Shown here: in pieces, positions 1-9,711 of the stretch
Position numbering within the stretch: the stretch's first letter is position 1
Layout of the letters: every line of letters starts with the position of its first letter
The notes under the pieces: generated by a model
The model's input: only the letters and a program-made list of their open reading frames with translations
What the model was told of the DNA's origin: nothing
Database searches by the model: none
Translations under genes and position numbers: made by a program
Assembly: GCF_000003605.2 (NCBI RefSeq)
Contig: NW_003107093.1
Coordinates: 232,319-244,293 of the forward strand
Source of the DNA: Saccoglossus kowalevskii
Lineage: Eukaryota > Hemichordata > Enteropneusta > Harrimaniidae
Reading direction: 5' to 3'
Length of the DNA: 11,975 nucleotides

Positions 1-383
1 ATGTGTGCTATTATTGGAGCAGTTTCACAATATTGAATAAAATAACATTTTGTCACAAATTTAAACCTATTAAGCTTAGTAACTTTAACTATTTACAAGT
101 AGATGATAGCATGTTAAGCAAATGATTTTAGTATACTGTAAACTGTTTGGATTTTGTGAGAGTCAAATTTTCACAGAATTTGTCTTCACAAATGTTATAA
201 ATCCTGATACCTGATAAGAAAAAAACTGTGTTTAGAATACAAATACAATTTTGTTTTGACCATAGACATTCTCTGTTATTTACATAATGATATGTGCTAG
301 TAATAAAGAGCAAATAAGATATATACAATATAAACTTAAATTTTCATTGTGTCACTAAATTTTTATTATTTTTTTGATTGCAG
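1..383 (+). other. 3' end of an intron of the creatine kinase gene
   Basis: This is AT-rich non-coding DNA ending in a textbook acceptor. A pyrimidine-rich, mostly T tract at about 360-378 leads into TTGCAG at 378-383. A branch-point-like CTAAA lies at 355-359, about 25 bases before the AG. The open frame runs back to an ATG at 349, but the residues it would add (349-381) are the translated T tract and match no kinase N-terminus, so I treat that ATG as intronic. The intron enters the gene in phase 2: the first exon base, 384, is the third base of a codon. Nothing else is recognisable here. An antisense ORF at 128-328 has low-complexity composition and no known motif. Confidence 0.85.
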
Positions 384-3300
384 AGCTGGTCCCAACTATC
401 CTGATCTATCAAAGCATAACAACTGGATGTCTAAATGCATGACACCTGCCATCTATGCAAAGTTGAAAGATCTCAAGACAGAATCTGGATTTACTTTAGA
501 CAAGTTGATTCAAACTGGTGTGGACAATCCTGGTCATCCATTTATCATGACTGTTGGGTGTGTAGCAGGTGATGAAGAAAGCTACAAGACATTTGCTGAT
601 TTACTTGACCCAGTCATCGATGGTCGTTTCAATGGTTATGGGAAAGATGCTAAGCACAAAACTGATCTCAATCCTGATCATTTGTGTGGTGGAGATGATT
701 TGGATCCCAATTATGTTTTGTCTTCAAGAGTGCGTACTGGGCGTAGTATCCGTGGATATGCTTTACCTCCACAATGCTCACGTGCAGAGAGACGAGATGT
801 GGAGAAGATCTGTGTAGATGCACTAGGTAAACTTGATGGTTCACTGAAAGGTAAATACTTTCCTCTCAATAGTATGTCAGATGAAGAACAAGAAAAGCTG
901 ATTGAAGAACACTTTTTGTTTGATAAACCAGTATCTCCTTTACTCCTTGCATCAAGAATGGCACGTGATTGGCCTGATGCACGTGGTATCTTTCACAATG
1001 ACGAAAAGAATTTCCTTGTATGGATCAATGAAGAAGACCACACTCGTGTCATTTCCATGGAAAAGGGTGGTAACATGAAAGCAGTTTTCACTCGCTTCTG
1101 TGATGGGCTCAACAAAGTGGAGGCTTCAATCAAGGAGAAGGGATACGAGTTCATGTGGAATCCTCATCTTGGCTATGTGCTTACCTGCCCATCCAACTTG
1201 GGTACTGGTCTTCGTGCTGGTGTACATGTCAAGCTGCCCAACCTCTGCAAGCATAAAAAGTTTGATGATATTCTGTTGAAGCTTCGTTTACAAAAACGTG
1301 GTACTGGTGGTGTTGATACTGAGTCAACTGATGGTATCTTTGATATGTCTAACCTTGATCGTTTAGGAAAATCTGAAGTCCAACTAGTACAGCTTGTTGT
1401 TGATGGTATCAAATTACTTGTTGAAATGGAAAAGAAGTTAGAGAAAGGTGAAGCAATAGATGATCTTGTTCCTGGTGCCAAACGTGATCCTGATCTTGCT
1501 GGTTACCCAGATTTATCTAAGCACAACAATCATATGGCTAATTGCCTGACACCTCAGATATACAAGAAGCTGAAAGATCTGAAAACACCTAGTGGATTTA
1601 CTTTGGAGCAGGTTATTCGTACTGGAGTTGAGAACCCCGGTCATCCATTCATTATGACTGTTGGGTGTGTTGCCGGTGATGAAGAGAGTTATGAGGTGTT
1701 TGCTGACCTTTTCGATCCAATTATAGATAGTCGCCACAACGGGTATGGAAAAGATGCCAAACATAAAACCGATCTAAATGCAGAAAACCTCAAGGGTGAG
1801 GCCTTTGATGAAGCATACGTGTTGTCTTGTCGTGTACGTACTGGTCGTAGTATAAGAGGATACAGTCTACCACCCCATTGCACTAAAGAAGAGAGAAAGG
1901 AAGTAGAGAAGATCACAACCGAAGCTTTGGCCAAGTTAGATGGTGCATACAAAGGCACTTATTATCCATTAGAGGGTATGACTTCTGAAACACAAGACAA
2001 ACTGATTGAAGACCACTTTTTGTTCGATAAACCAGTCTCACCTTTGCTAACTGCATCAAATATGGATCGTGATTGGCCTGATGCACGTGGTATCTTTCAC
2101 AATGACGAGAAAAACTTTCTACTTTGGGTCAATGAGGAAGACCACACACGTGTCATTTCCATGCAAAGTAATGGAAACATGAAAGAAGTCTTCACTCGTT
2201 TCTGTGAGGGTCTAAACAAAGTAGAAGCAGCCATTAAAGATCAAGGCAAAGAATTCATGTGGAATGAACACTTAGGTTTTGTATTGACCTGTCCTTCTAA
2301 CCTTGGTACAGGTCTGCGTGCAGGTGTTCATGTCAAATTACCGAAACTTAGCAAACATGAGCAGTTTGACACCATATTGGATGCATTGCGCCTTCAGAAG
2401 CGCGGTACTGGTGGTGTAGATACTGCTTCTACTGATGGTACCTTTGACATCTCAAACTCTGATCGTCTTGGTTACTCTGAGGTAGAATTGGTACAGATGG
2501 TTGTTGATGGTGTCAATCTATTGGTTGCAATGGAGAAGAAACTTGAGAAAGATGAATCTATTGATGAGCTCCTGCCAGAAGCTGCAAAACCCAAGAAGAA
2601 AGTAGAGGTCTTCAGTAGTAACTTCCCAGATCTCTCCAAGCATAATAACTTCATGTCCAAGTGTCTGACTGAGGAAATGTACAACTCCCTGAAAGATAAG
2701 AAGACTAGTTCCGGTTTTACATTGGACGACTGCATTCAAACTGGTGTGGACAACCCTGGTCATCCATTCATTATGACTGTGGGCTGTGTTGCAGGTGATG
2801 AAGAAAGTTATGATGTGTTTGCTGATTTCTTTGACCCAATCATTGATGCCCGACATGGTGGTTATGGAAAAGATGCTAAACACAAGACTGATCTGAATCC
2901 TGACAATCTCAAAGGTGATGGTGTCTTTGATGAAGCATTCGTTTTGTCGACTCGTGTCCGCACTGGTCGTTGCATTAGAGGTTATCCTTTGCCACCCCAT
3001 AATAACAGGGCAGAGCGCAGAGCTGTTGAAAAGTTGGTTACCACTGCATTAGCAACCCTGGATGGTCCACTCAAGGGAAAATATTATCCTTTGAATAACA
3101 TGTCTGTCAAAGATCAAGAAAAGCTTATTGAAGATCACTTTTTGTTTGATAAACCAGTATCTCCTCTTCTTCTATCCTCAAATATGGCACGTGATTGGCC
3201 TGATGCACGTGGTATCTGGCACAACAATAACAAGAACTTTCTTGTCTGGGTCAATGAAGAAGACCACACTCGTGTCATTTCAATGGAAACTGGTGGAAAT

Positions 3301-3789
3301 ATGCGTAGTGTGTTTACTCGATTCTGTGAAGGCCTCCAAAAAGTGGAAACTTCCATAAAGAAATCTGGTAAAGAATTCATGTGGAATGAGCATTTGGGCT
3401 ACGTGCTGACTTGCCCATCTAACTTGGGTACGGGTCTTCGTGCAGGGGTACATGTTAAACTGGAAAATCTGTGCAAGCATGAGAAGTTCAATGACATGCT
3501 GGATAACCTCCGTCTACAGAAACGTGGCACTGGTGGTGTTGATACAGCTTCTACCAATGGTATCTTTGATGTTTCAAATGCAGATCGTCTTGGCTACTCT
3601 GAAGTTGAACTAGTACAAATGGTCCTCAACGGGGTCAATCTATTGATAAAGATGGAGAAGAAGCTGATTGCTGGTGAAGCCATTGATGATTTGATTCCAA
3701 CAGAGAAGATAAAGAATGCAGATGATGTTAAACTAGAAGATGAACCTGCAGCTACAGAGGCACCAGCAACAGAGCAGGCTGCTGAATAA
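384..3789 (+). CDS. Flagellar-type creatine kinase with three tandem kinase domains (3' terminal exon, N-terminus missing)
   Basis: This exon encodes 1134 residues of a phosphagen kinase that moves phosphate reversibly between ATP and creatine. Three complete domains start at YPDLSKHNN (397), YPDLSKHNN (1504) and FPDLSKHNN (2623). Each has the creatine-kinase-type loop [20 protein letters not shown], an RVRTGR nucleotide-binding motif, NEEDH with the catalytic Glu, the [12 protein letters not shown] active-site block (Cys codons at 1186, 2290, 3412) and [10 protein letters not shown]. These motifs distinguish it from arginine kinase, and all three domains look catalytically competent. A three-domain creatine kinase is the known architecture of the sperm-flagellar enzyme of sea urchins and other marine invertebrates, which serves the phosphocreatine shuttle along the axoneme. 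Linkers are about 20-25 residues long, the second being lysine-rich. The C-terminal tail (about 3700-3786) is acidic and Ala/Glu/Thr-rich. Compared with single-domain kinases, only roughly 20-40 N-terminal residues should lie in upstream exons. The sea urchin enzyme is reported to be myristoylated there. Oddities: no intron in 3.4 kb, and Phe at 628-630 where domain 1 should have His. Short ORFs in other frames across this exon are shadows. Confidence 0.95.
397..1480 (+). other. Creatine kinase domain 1
   Basis: First repeat, from YPDLSKHNN to the [13 protein letters not shown] segment. It keeps [20 protein letters not shown], which resembles the cytosolic (muscle/brain) form more than domains 2 and 3 do. 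The active-site Cys codon is 1186-1188, equivalent to muscle CK Cys283, and the catalytic Glu of NEEDH is at 1033-1035, equivalent to Glu232. Two substitutions stand out. The DRH(G/N)GY motif has Phe instead of His (codon 628-630, muscle CK position 97), and RGIWHN reads RGIFHN. Loss of His97 is the only unusual change I see at a strongly conserved position, and the active-site motifs are otherwise intact. Confidence 0.9.
1504..2580 (+). other. Creatine kinase domain 2
   Basis: Second repeat. The active-site Cys codon is 2290-2292, in [34 protein letters not shown] and RGTGGVDT are all present, and the DSRHNGY His is retained. The region before RVRTGR reads FDEAYVLS, which is closer to the mitochondrial CK pattern (FDExYVLS) than to the [12 protein letters not shown] of domain 1. 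RGIFHN replaces RGIWHN, as in domain 1. The linker into domain 3 contains a lysine-rich KPKKK stretch (about 2590-2600), a possible flexible or protease-accessible hinge. Confidence 0.9.
2623..3695 (+). other. Creatine kinase domain 3 and C-terminal tail
   Basis: Third repeat, starting FPDLSKHNN. The active-site Cys codon is 3412-3414. DARHGGY keeps the His and RGIWHN keeps the Trp, so this domain is closest to the single-domain consensus. [16 protein letters not shown] matches the domain 2 pattern. The tail after [13 protein letters not shown] runs on to the TAA at 3787-3789 and is acidic and rich in Ala, Glu and Thr. I recognise no known targeting signal in it. Confidence 0.9.
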
Positions 3790-3880
3790 AAGATTTTTTT
3801 TCTTTAACTGTTGCTGATCAGTATTGAGTCACCAATTTGAAAGCATGTAACATCTGTATGTTGTGGTCAGTCTAAACATG

Positions 3881-3886
3881 AATAAA
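3881..3886 (+). terminator. Candidate proximal polyadenylation signal AATAAA
   Basis: Canonical hexamer 92 bases after the kinase stop codon, followed by a T/GT-rich stretch around 3915-3940. It is the first well-placed signal. An AATAAA overlapping the stop codon itself (3785-3790) is less likely to be used. Confidence 0.55.
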
Positions 3887-3987
3887 TAGAATGTACATAT
3901 TGTAATTATAATTATGAATGTTTAGTTTTAATTAATTTAAGGACTAACATTGATGCCATTTTCATCAAAAAGATTTATTACACTTAG

Positions 3988-4106
3988 CATAGATTGTGTG
4001 GTGCTATATTTAACTCATTGCCAATTCTTCAGAAGTGTGTATGTTCAGTTGTTTGGTTCATCCTTTTATGTACTTTTAAAACCATAGATTTTGTGGTGCT
4101 ATATTT
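3988..4106 (+). repeat. 24-nt direct repeat pair, 95-nt period
   Basis: Two copies, 3988-4011 and 4083-4106, share 23 of 24 bases. Each starts CATAGATT and contains TGTGGTGCTATATTT. The single mismatch is at base 9 (G versus T). The DNA between and beyond the copies does not align well, so this is not a simple tandem duplication of the whole 95-nt unit. Confidence 0.85.
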
Positions 4107-5024
4107 CTATTCTTGAAAGTAATTTACACCAGTTAAAGAATAAATGCTTACAGTATCTAATACTTCTAGAATCTAGCCATGACATTATAGCGACTGCCAT
4201 TTATTTTAAGATTGCAGTTTTTTGCATTTCCTTTTTTCATTCTTTTGAAAAAAATGATAAAAACACCTCACTTTTTGGATTTTGCCAAAGTGTAGTAACT
4301 TGTGTAAGTTCTAGAGATTAAATATATTGTATTATGTAAATAATGTACCTACATAGAGTTTAGTATCTTGAGAGTACTATTATTCAGTTTGAAAATCTAA
4401 AAGGATAAGGCTTTCCAAGTACTAAAAAGGCGTTGTGCATAGTTGACTTAAATTTTACCAAATAAATTGTACATAATTTGACAGCAAACTTGTTTTGAAA
4501 AGATATTTTCTATTCATTGCTTCTTTAAAGCTCTATGATTGTATTGCCATCAAATCATAAACATGTCAAGAAAAAACAGTTCTATGGCATTGGTGTGACA
4601 AAACAAAGAAAACACACTAAATTCTTACGATTGTCAAAGTTATTTGAATTTCATCAAGTAAGTTGTAAATCCATTTCCTAACAAGTTTGTTTGCAAATCT
4701 TGCATACCCTAATTTTTTGAGGTTTGTAAAAGTAATTTTTGTGGTTTGAAAATTTGTTTTTACATGTACTATGCTTTCTTAAGCCATTTCAACATTAGCC
4801 AGCATTATCAACTTTGACTTTTTTTAAATGTTTATAAACATTGTTGAACAGTCTGTCTATAGCAGACTAATTCATAAATTCAGAATAATTTTTGAACCCA
4901 ACAATTAGAGTGGTGAAAGTGTTGAGGTGGATTACACATGTCATAAGTAGGTAATGACTTTACAATTTGTACTGATTTGGTCATTTGACCTAGGTTACAT
5001 TTCAAGAAATGTACTTTTTCTACC

Positions 5025-5041
5025 ACATGCAAAATGCATGT
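5025..5041. repeat. Short perfect inverted repeat (7-bp arms, 3-nt spacer)
   Basis: ACATGCA, then AAA, then TGCATGT. It is AT-rich and in non-coding DNA, with no assigned function. It may be chance or a weak homeodomain/POU-type site. Confidence 0.6.
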
Positions 5042-6082
5042 TTTGTTCAGGAGAGTTTATACAGGGACGTTATTTACCTCCCTAGTTTATATTTGAACAA
5101 ATCTGTAATTATGTCTGAATACATTTTTACTACACTCACAACTTGTGTACAGCCAACCAATCATTAGTACGCTGTAAGTCTGTAATATAAAACATCCTAA
5201 CTGCTTAATGCGACTGTTCAATTATTTTGTACATTATAATAGATAATTGAACTAAAACACACAGTTGCTGTATAGTACATGTTGTATGTGGTGCCTCACA
5301 TCAAACTCAATGTAGTGATGTGATGAAGGGACTGGATGGGAATGTCAAATGGTGACCCACGATATTTCATTGTTGTCGTACAGTGGTATCTCAATATTAT
5401 ATTTACAATATTTCATTATGTAGGCAGTTCACTAGTTTAAATTTACAGTACCAAATACAGAACCCTTCCACTAGTACTATTAGTTTTGGATTTCAATGCA
5501 CTGTTGAAATGTTATTAGTTTTAGAAAAAGTTTCAAGATTGACCATTACCTTTATTTATGCTCTGCAAAGCTGTTTGTGCTGTTCTATTAAACTCATTTA
5601 ATTGAACTAAATGTTCAGTACGACTCACTGTTTACTCTTGTATCAGGAGATTAAATGTTTGTGATTTAGTCGTTTACTTTTTTCATTGCAACATATTTTG
5701 AAATTCGTAATGAGCATTTTTATACTAACAAAGTCGGTGACCCATCTTTACATTTTGTCATGTGCAAAAATGAAACTATTGGTCTGTCTTGTAGCTTAAG
5801 AAATGTGTTTATTTACACAAAATTTGAATACACACACGACTGTGCTCGTATATATTGTGAAAATTATTTGTATTACCATTTCTCTGTTAATATTTGGGTG
5901 TATAAAATTTTTTCCAAAATCAGTATCCTTATGTAATTCACCTCGTTTTACTACGCATTTCATAAAAGCGTGCTACTGTAGCTTTAAGAATTTTCAGATA
6001 AAATAATCATTTAATGTTCATATTTTAAGGTCAAATTTCTCTTTATCCCATCTTGTGGAGACGTCTATTTTTATACATTGTA

Positions 6083-6125
6083 CAGTCCTGTTTGTTGCAG
6101 GACTGATGAGGAGTTCCACGGAACT
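6083..6125 (+). repeat. Two adjacent perfect hairpins with a CTGATGA linker
   Basis: Hairpin 1 has 8-bp arms (CAGTCCTG 6083-6090, CAGGACTG 6098-6105) and a 7-nt loop. Hairpin 2 has 6-bp arms (AGTTCC 6112-6117, GGAACT 6120-6125) and a 2-nt loop, or 5-bp arms with a CACG tetraloop. CTGATGA (6103-6109) bridges them, and ACTGAT is repeated at 6102 and 6127. The patch is more GC-rich than its surroundings and is followed by a T run at 6142-6148. It resembles a structured RNA or the end of a small transposable element, but no family can be assigned. Confidence 0.6.
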
Positions 6126-6274
6126 GACTGATCCCGTCCACTTTTTTTAGCTTCATGAAGTGTCTTTCTACATACATTTTGAGCTTGATTGTACATAATG
6201 TTTGCGAAAACGTTTTTAAATAACCTTTATTCATTCTTTAAAAAAATGTTATTTAAATTTGGAGAAATGAATGC

Positions 6275-6280
6275 AATAAA
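6275..6280 (+). terminator. Candidate distal polyadenylation signal AATAAA
   Basis: Canonical hexamer followed within 10-60 bases by GTGTTCTTG and a long T/C-rich stretch, resembling a downstream element. If used, the kinase mRNA would have a 3' UTR of about 2.5 kb that includes the direct repeat, the hairpin pair and the Pumilio motifs. Confidence 0.35.
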
Positions 6281-6300
6281 ATGCTTAGTGTTCTTGAACA

Positions 6301-8486
6301 ATTTATAGCATTCTCCTGTTCCTTCTTTTCAACTCTTGATCATCTGATGCCCAGGCAAAAAATAGTAAAAGTCAAAAATATGCATTTCACAAGATTTTGT
6401 CAAAATTTTCGAAAACTCAATCATAAAATGTGTGCACATTGATTTGGGAACAAATTGACCAGTAACATTTTACTGTGTTTTTAAAATATTCCTGACATGC
6501 CATATTTGTTCAATTAGAAGAAGTGCATAGCTTAGATATTCCTAGCATGAGGAATTTGTGTAAAGTCATCAATTCCTCTTCCCCTGTATTTGACATGTTT
6601 TTTACATGTATGTAAAAGGAGATTTGGGAAGGTAGAAAACTGAGATTTTAAGTTATAATTACCGATATGGTCACAAGTTGGTTCTACATTGAGTACAAAA
6701 CATTTTTCCAAAATAGACAATTCATAACCAGTTATTTTGTAAATAACATTCACTTAATAATTCCTGACAATTATTTGGCCAAAATATACAAAATGGTGCG
6801 GTTACAAAAACCTAGTGTTGCCAGACCAAAAACGACATAGATAGAATCCTGGGGTGACAAGATGATTCATTAAAAAAGGTGTGTATGAACACTGCATATT
6901 TCCATACTCTTAGCCAGTCAGATTTGTACAGGATAAATATTGTGCCAACATTTGTGTAAAAACATTACAGTATTTTTTTGTTTTGGATGCTGGTGAATCG
7001 TATTAACACAATTTGGAAATTGTCAAACAGTAATACTCAACAATTGTAAAACTTGCAAATGATGTAATACGATGAAATTTTTGCTAAAGATGCTTGACAA
7101 ATGTTTCAGCCAATACTACAAACATGTTCATTTCTTGCCCTTATTTTCCTCAATAGTGAACAGCATCACTTAATAATACCTAAATACAAAATATTTGACA
7201 AAATAACATAACACTGGTTAAATTATTAGTAATTGTCAAATTGTTTTTAACCACACTGTATTGTGAGTAAGTTAAGCGTGGAAATACATGACATATCTGT
7301 GCTATAAATAACACAGAAAATTATAATGCATAAGGGTGGTGGTTGTCACGCAGTGTGTGTTTGAATTTCCATGGAAACAATATTTTTTACATACAAGTTG
7401 TATATATTACTATGAGTCCCATATTGAACAGGATGATCACAATAATATTGAGGGAACAAATCAAATACAATGTAATGTATATTCAAAACTGGTAAATATA
7501 TATACTGTTATGTTCGTGGAATGTTACAGTAGTATATGTTGTATGATGTATTTCTTTTTCCATCATCGGCCAAATACCAAGAACTTTTTTCCCAATGAGG
7601 TTGTCCTAAATTTCTATGAACAAGTAAAGACTTGTGCCTAAGGGTCTACATCTTGGGCTTGTTTTGGGCAAGACAAATTTAATTTCTACATGTCCATAAT
7701 TCCAAGTATTGAAGTGCAGTAATTGAGTCAAAAAAATGTTCCTTTTTTATGCAAATGAACAAGAAAACTAAAGACTGGAAATAAAATATATGTGTTCGCA
7801 AGTAAGTTACTGTTATTTTTTTTAGGATTTTTTTTTTTGGTGTTACTTGCTGCCTTAGATACAATATAAAAATTAGGTAAAACTAAAAAAATAATTATAA
7901 AGAAACTGAAATAACAATAAATATGAAAATTATAGATAAATAAACAAAAATTTAAGCCTATACTTATATCTGATTTTAATCATATATTACAATTACATTT
8001 CTTAATTTAAATTCAACACAAAGTGTGGATGCATGTGTCAATGCTCAGAGACCTCAACGCAGACAATGCACATTTAGTATGCTCCTGGGACTATTTAGTT
8101 ATGCTTGATTGATACCAACGAGAAATGCATCAGTTATTTAATTTAATTAGTTTTATTTAATTGTTGTATATGTATTGCATGATGCATTTTCACTTCACAC
8201 CACCACATGATGTGCTGCAAGGACTGCGTTGGTGACGATCTCTCATACCATGTAAGTAATTCGATGCACTTTACAAACATCTATATCACTTATATCATGG
8301 TAATAAAGCAACTTGCCTGTCAATGCAAATTGTAAACACTCGCTTTTTATTTTATCAGAGATGTTTTACATTGGTGAATCAAAATATCCTAAAAATAAAA
8401 TAAAAAGTGTTAAATGAATATAAACACAAAATTATACTGTTACCCAAAAATATATTTATTGAAATCAATTAAAAAAAAATCATTGA
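6301..8486. other. AT-rich intergenic DNA with no recognised gene
   Basis: No ORF has recognisable motifs on either strand. The longest, 7336-7641 (+), codes for a Cys/Tyr/Phe-rich peptide with no family resemblance. Minor structure: a 12-bp palindrome TTTCCATGGAAA at 7376-7387, poly-T tracts at about 7814-7839, and an A-rich stretch at about 7858-7955. I see no tRNA-like or snoRNA-like fold. Confidence 0.6.
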
Positions 8487-9075
8487 TAATGACATAGTCC
8501 CCGTCATTGTCTATGTGCTCAACAACAAGAAAAACAAAGACCACAAATGAAAGTAAAGAAACTTGAAGTGCATGATGTTTTTATAAATATAGAATAGAGA
8601 CAGTCATTGCATTAAAAAGGAAACTGGCATGTACACCCTAAAATAGAAAATCAACCATATTTGGACGAATCACTGAAAAAAAGGAGATGTGTATTATGTT
8701 CAACCAACTTTGATCCAAATTGGCCTAGTCATCTCCAAGAAATGGCTTGGGACTCTCAAAAATGACGATCACAACACAAATACTGGAAAGAATGTTTCCC
8801 TTGATATGGCATCTACTGGTATATACTATTAAGATTACCGGTAAACAGAAGAGGTAATTTCATTGAATAGAAACTGGCTTGGAATGTCAATATTTGTTGA
8901 CAAAAATTAGAATGGATTATGAAGGAAACAAATGTGTCAATTATACTTATATGAGCGAATATCTCCACCATATCCATCATCCCAGAAATTAAACAAGGCA
9001 ATCAACATTTAAACGGAGATTTAACACGAAATAAAGGCGCACATTTCTCAGTGAAACATGTGCTTCTATTGGAGA

Positions 9076-9093
9076 TGCTCTTCTAATAGAGCA
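9076..9093. repeat. Short hairpin (6-bp arms)
   Basis: TGCTCT 9076-9081, 6-nt loop, AGAGCA 9088-9093. It lies within the probable repeat relic. No function is proposed. Confidence 0.5.
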
Positions 9094-9322
9094 AATACGG
9101 TAACTGTTTTATTTGTAATAAACAGCCTCTGAGTGACTTTGGTATAAATATGGGTATAGATTTTGCCAGGTATAAAAATGGTCACACTTTTGAGCACTTA
9201 GGGGCACCTTCCTACCCAGCTATGTATCAACTGCCCCGGGGTGACTTTGATGATTTTTAGCACTAAATTTGTTATCATTCGACCACCATTCACGTCGGTC
9301 GATACTACCGCTGTTATTGTTG

Positions 9323-9349
9323 TTATTATTATTATTATTATTATTATTA
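9323..9349. repeat. TTA trinucleotide microsatellite
   Basis: Nine uninterrupted TTA units, preceded by imperfect GTTATTGTTG. It explains the poly-Asn and poly-Ile ORFs in this region on the two strands, which are not genes. Confidence 0.95.
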
Positions 9350-9711
9350 ATTCCTTCAGAGCAATTGTACGTGCCCAGGTATGTCTGACTTACAGATGCG
9401 GACGGGCGCACAAACGCACAGGGGTGAAATTATAAGTCCCGGTTTTCGGGCTACTTCCGAACGGAACTAATGACATTCATATTTAATACAAAATTCTTTG
9501 GCAGTCCCTACAGTGAGACCAGGTGAGACGTCCGAATAAATGAACCTCGGCTGGCGAAGATGTTGCTTCATAAAAATTGTTCATTTCATTCAATGCAGTA
9601 TGCAATATTAACACTCAGATGGGATTTATGTCGCCATCCCACAGTTATAGATAGACGGATGTGTTTCTCTTACATGGACACAATACGGAAAGTGACACAC
9701 ACCAAGCTGTG

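Larger units (their letters stand above)
3790..6300 (+). other. Probable 3' UTR and downstream flank of the creatine kinase gene
   Basis: No plausible coding sequence is visible: ORFs here are short, of biased composition and without motifs. AATAAA hexamers occur on the + strand at 3881-3886, 4139-4144, 4461-4466 and 6275-6280. The first lies about 90 bases past the stop codon and could give a short UTR. The last is followed by a GT/T-rich stretch and could end a UTR of about 2.5 kb. UGUANAUA motifs lie at 3892, 4335, 4468 and 6190. UTR extent cannot be fixed without transcripts. Confidence 0.5.
8487..9460. repeat. Probable relic of dispersed repetitive DNA (head, body and tail fragments)
   Basis: Three patches look like a widespread class of non-coding repeat in marine invertebrate genomes, judged from memory and not by alignment. 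A head-like GACATAGTCCCC sits near 8490. A body segment at about 8700-8760 contains CCAAATTGGCCTAGTCATCT followed by AAGAAATGG. A tail-like GC-rich segment at about 9396-9456 contains GGACGGGCGCACAAACGCAC and ends in an imperfect hairpin (AAGTCCCG 9434-9441, GTTTT loop, CGGG 9447-9450, 2-nt bulge, ACTT 9453-9456). Whether these form one element of about 970 bp or separate fragments is unclear. No coding capacity is visible. Confidence 0.35.

Noticed and set aside
349-383. ATG at 349 as the creatine kinase start
   Set aside because: The residues it encodes are the translated T-rich tract and acceptor (Leu, Asn, Phe, Tyr runs) with no kinase similarity, and TTGCAG directly precedes the family-like sequence. 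The real N-terminus lies in an upstream exon.
1173-3480. Antisense and alternate-frame ORFs inside the kinase exon (up to 160 residues)
   Set aside because: They are shadows of a strongly constrained coding frame, and none carries a recognisable domain.
6083-6132. Functional hammerhead ribozyme
   Set aside because: CTGATGA is present, but the required GAAA after stem II and a matching stem III are absent.
6043-6234. Minus-strand ORF of 63 residues over the hairpin pair
   Set aside because: It has no family resemblance, and the hairpins better explain the local structure.
7336-7641. 101-residue + strand ORF
   Set aside because: Cys/Tyr/Phe-rich composition typical of translated AT-rich DNA, with no motif and no surrounding splice or promoter context.
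9220-9435. ORFs with poly-Asn (-) or poly-Ile (+)
   Set aside because: Both are translations of the TTA microsatellite at 9323-9349.
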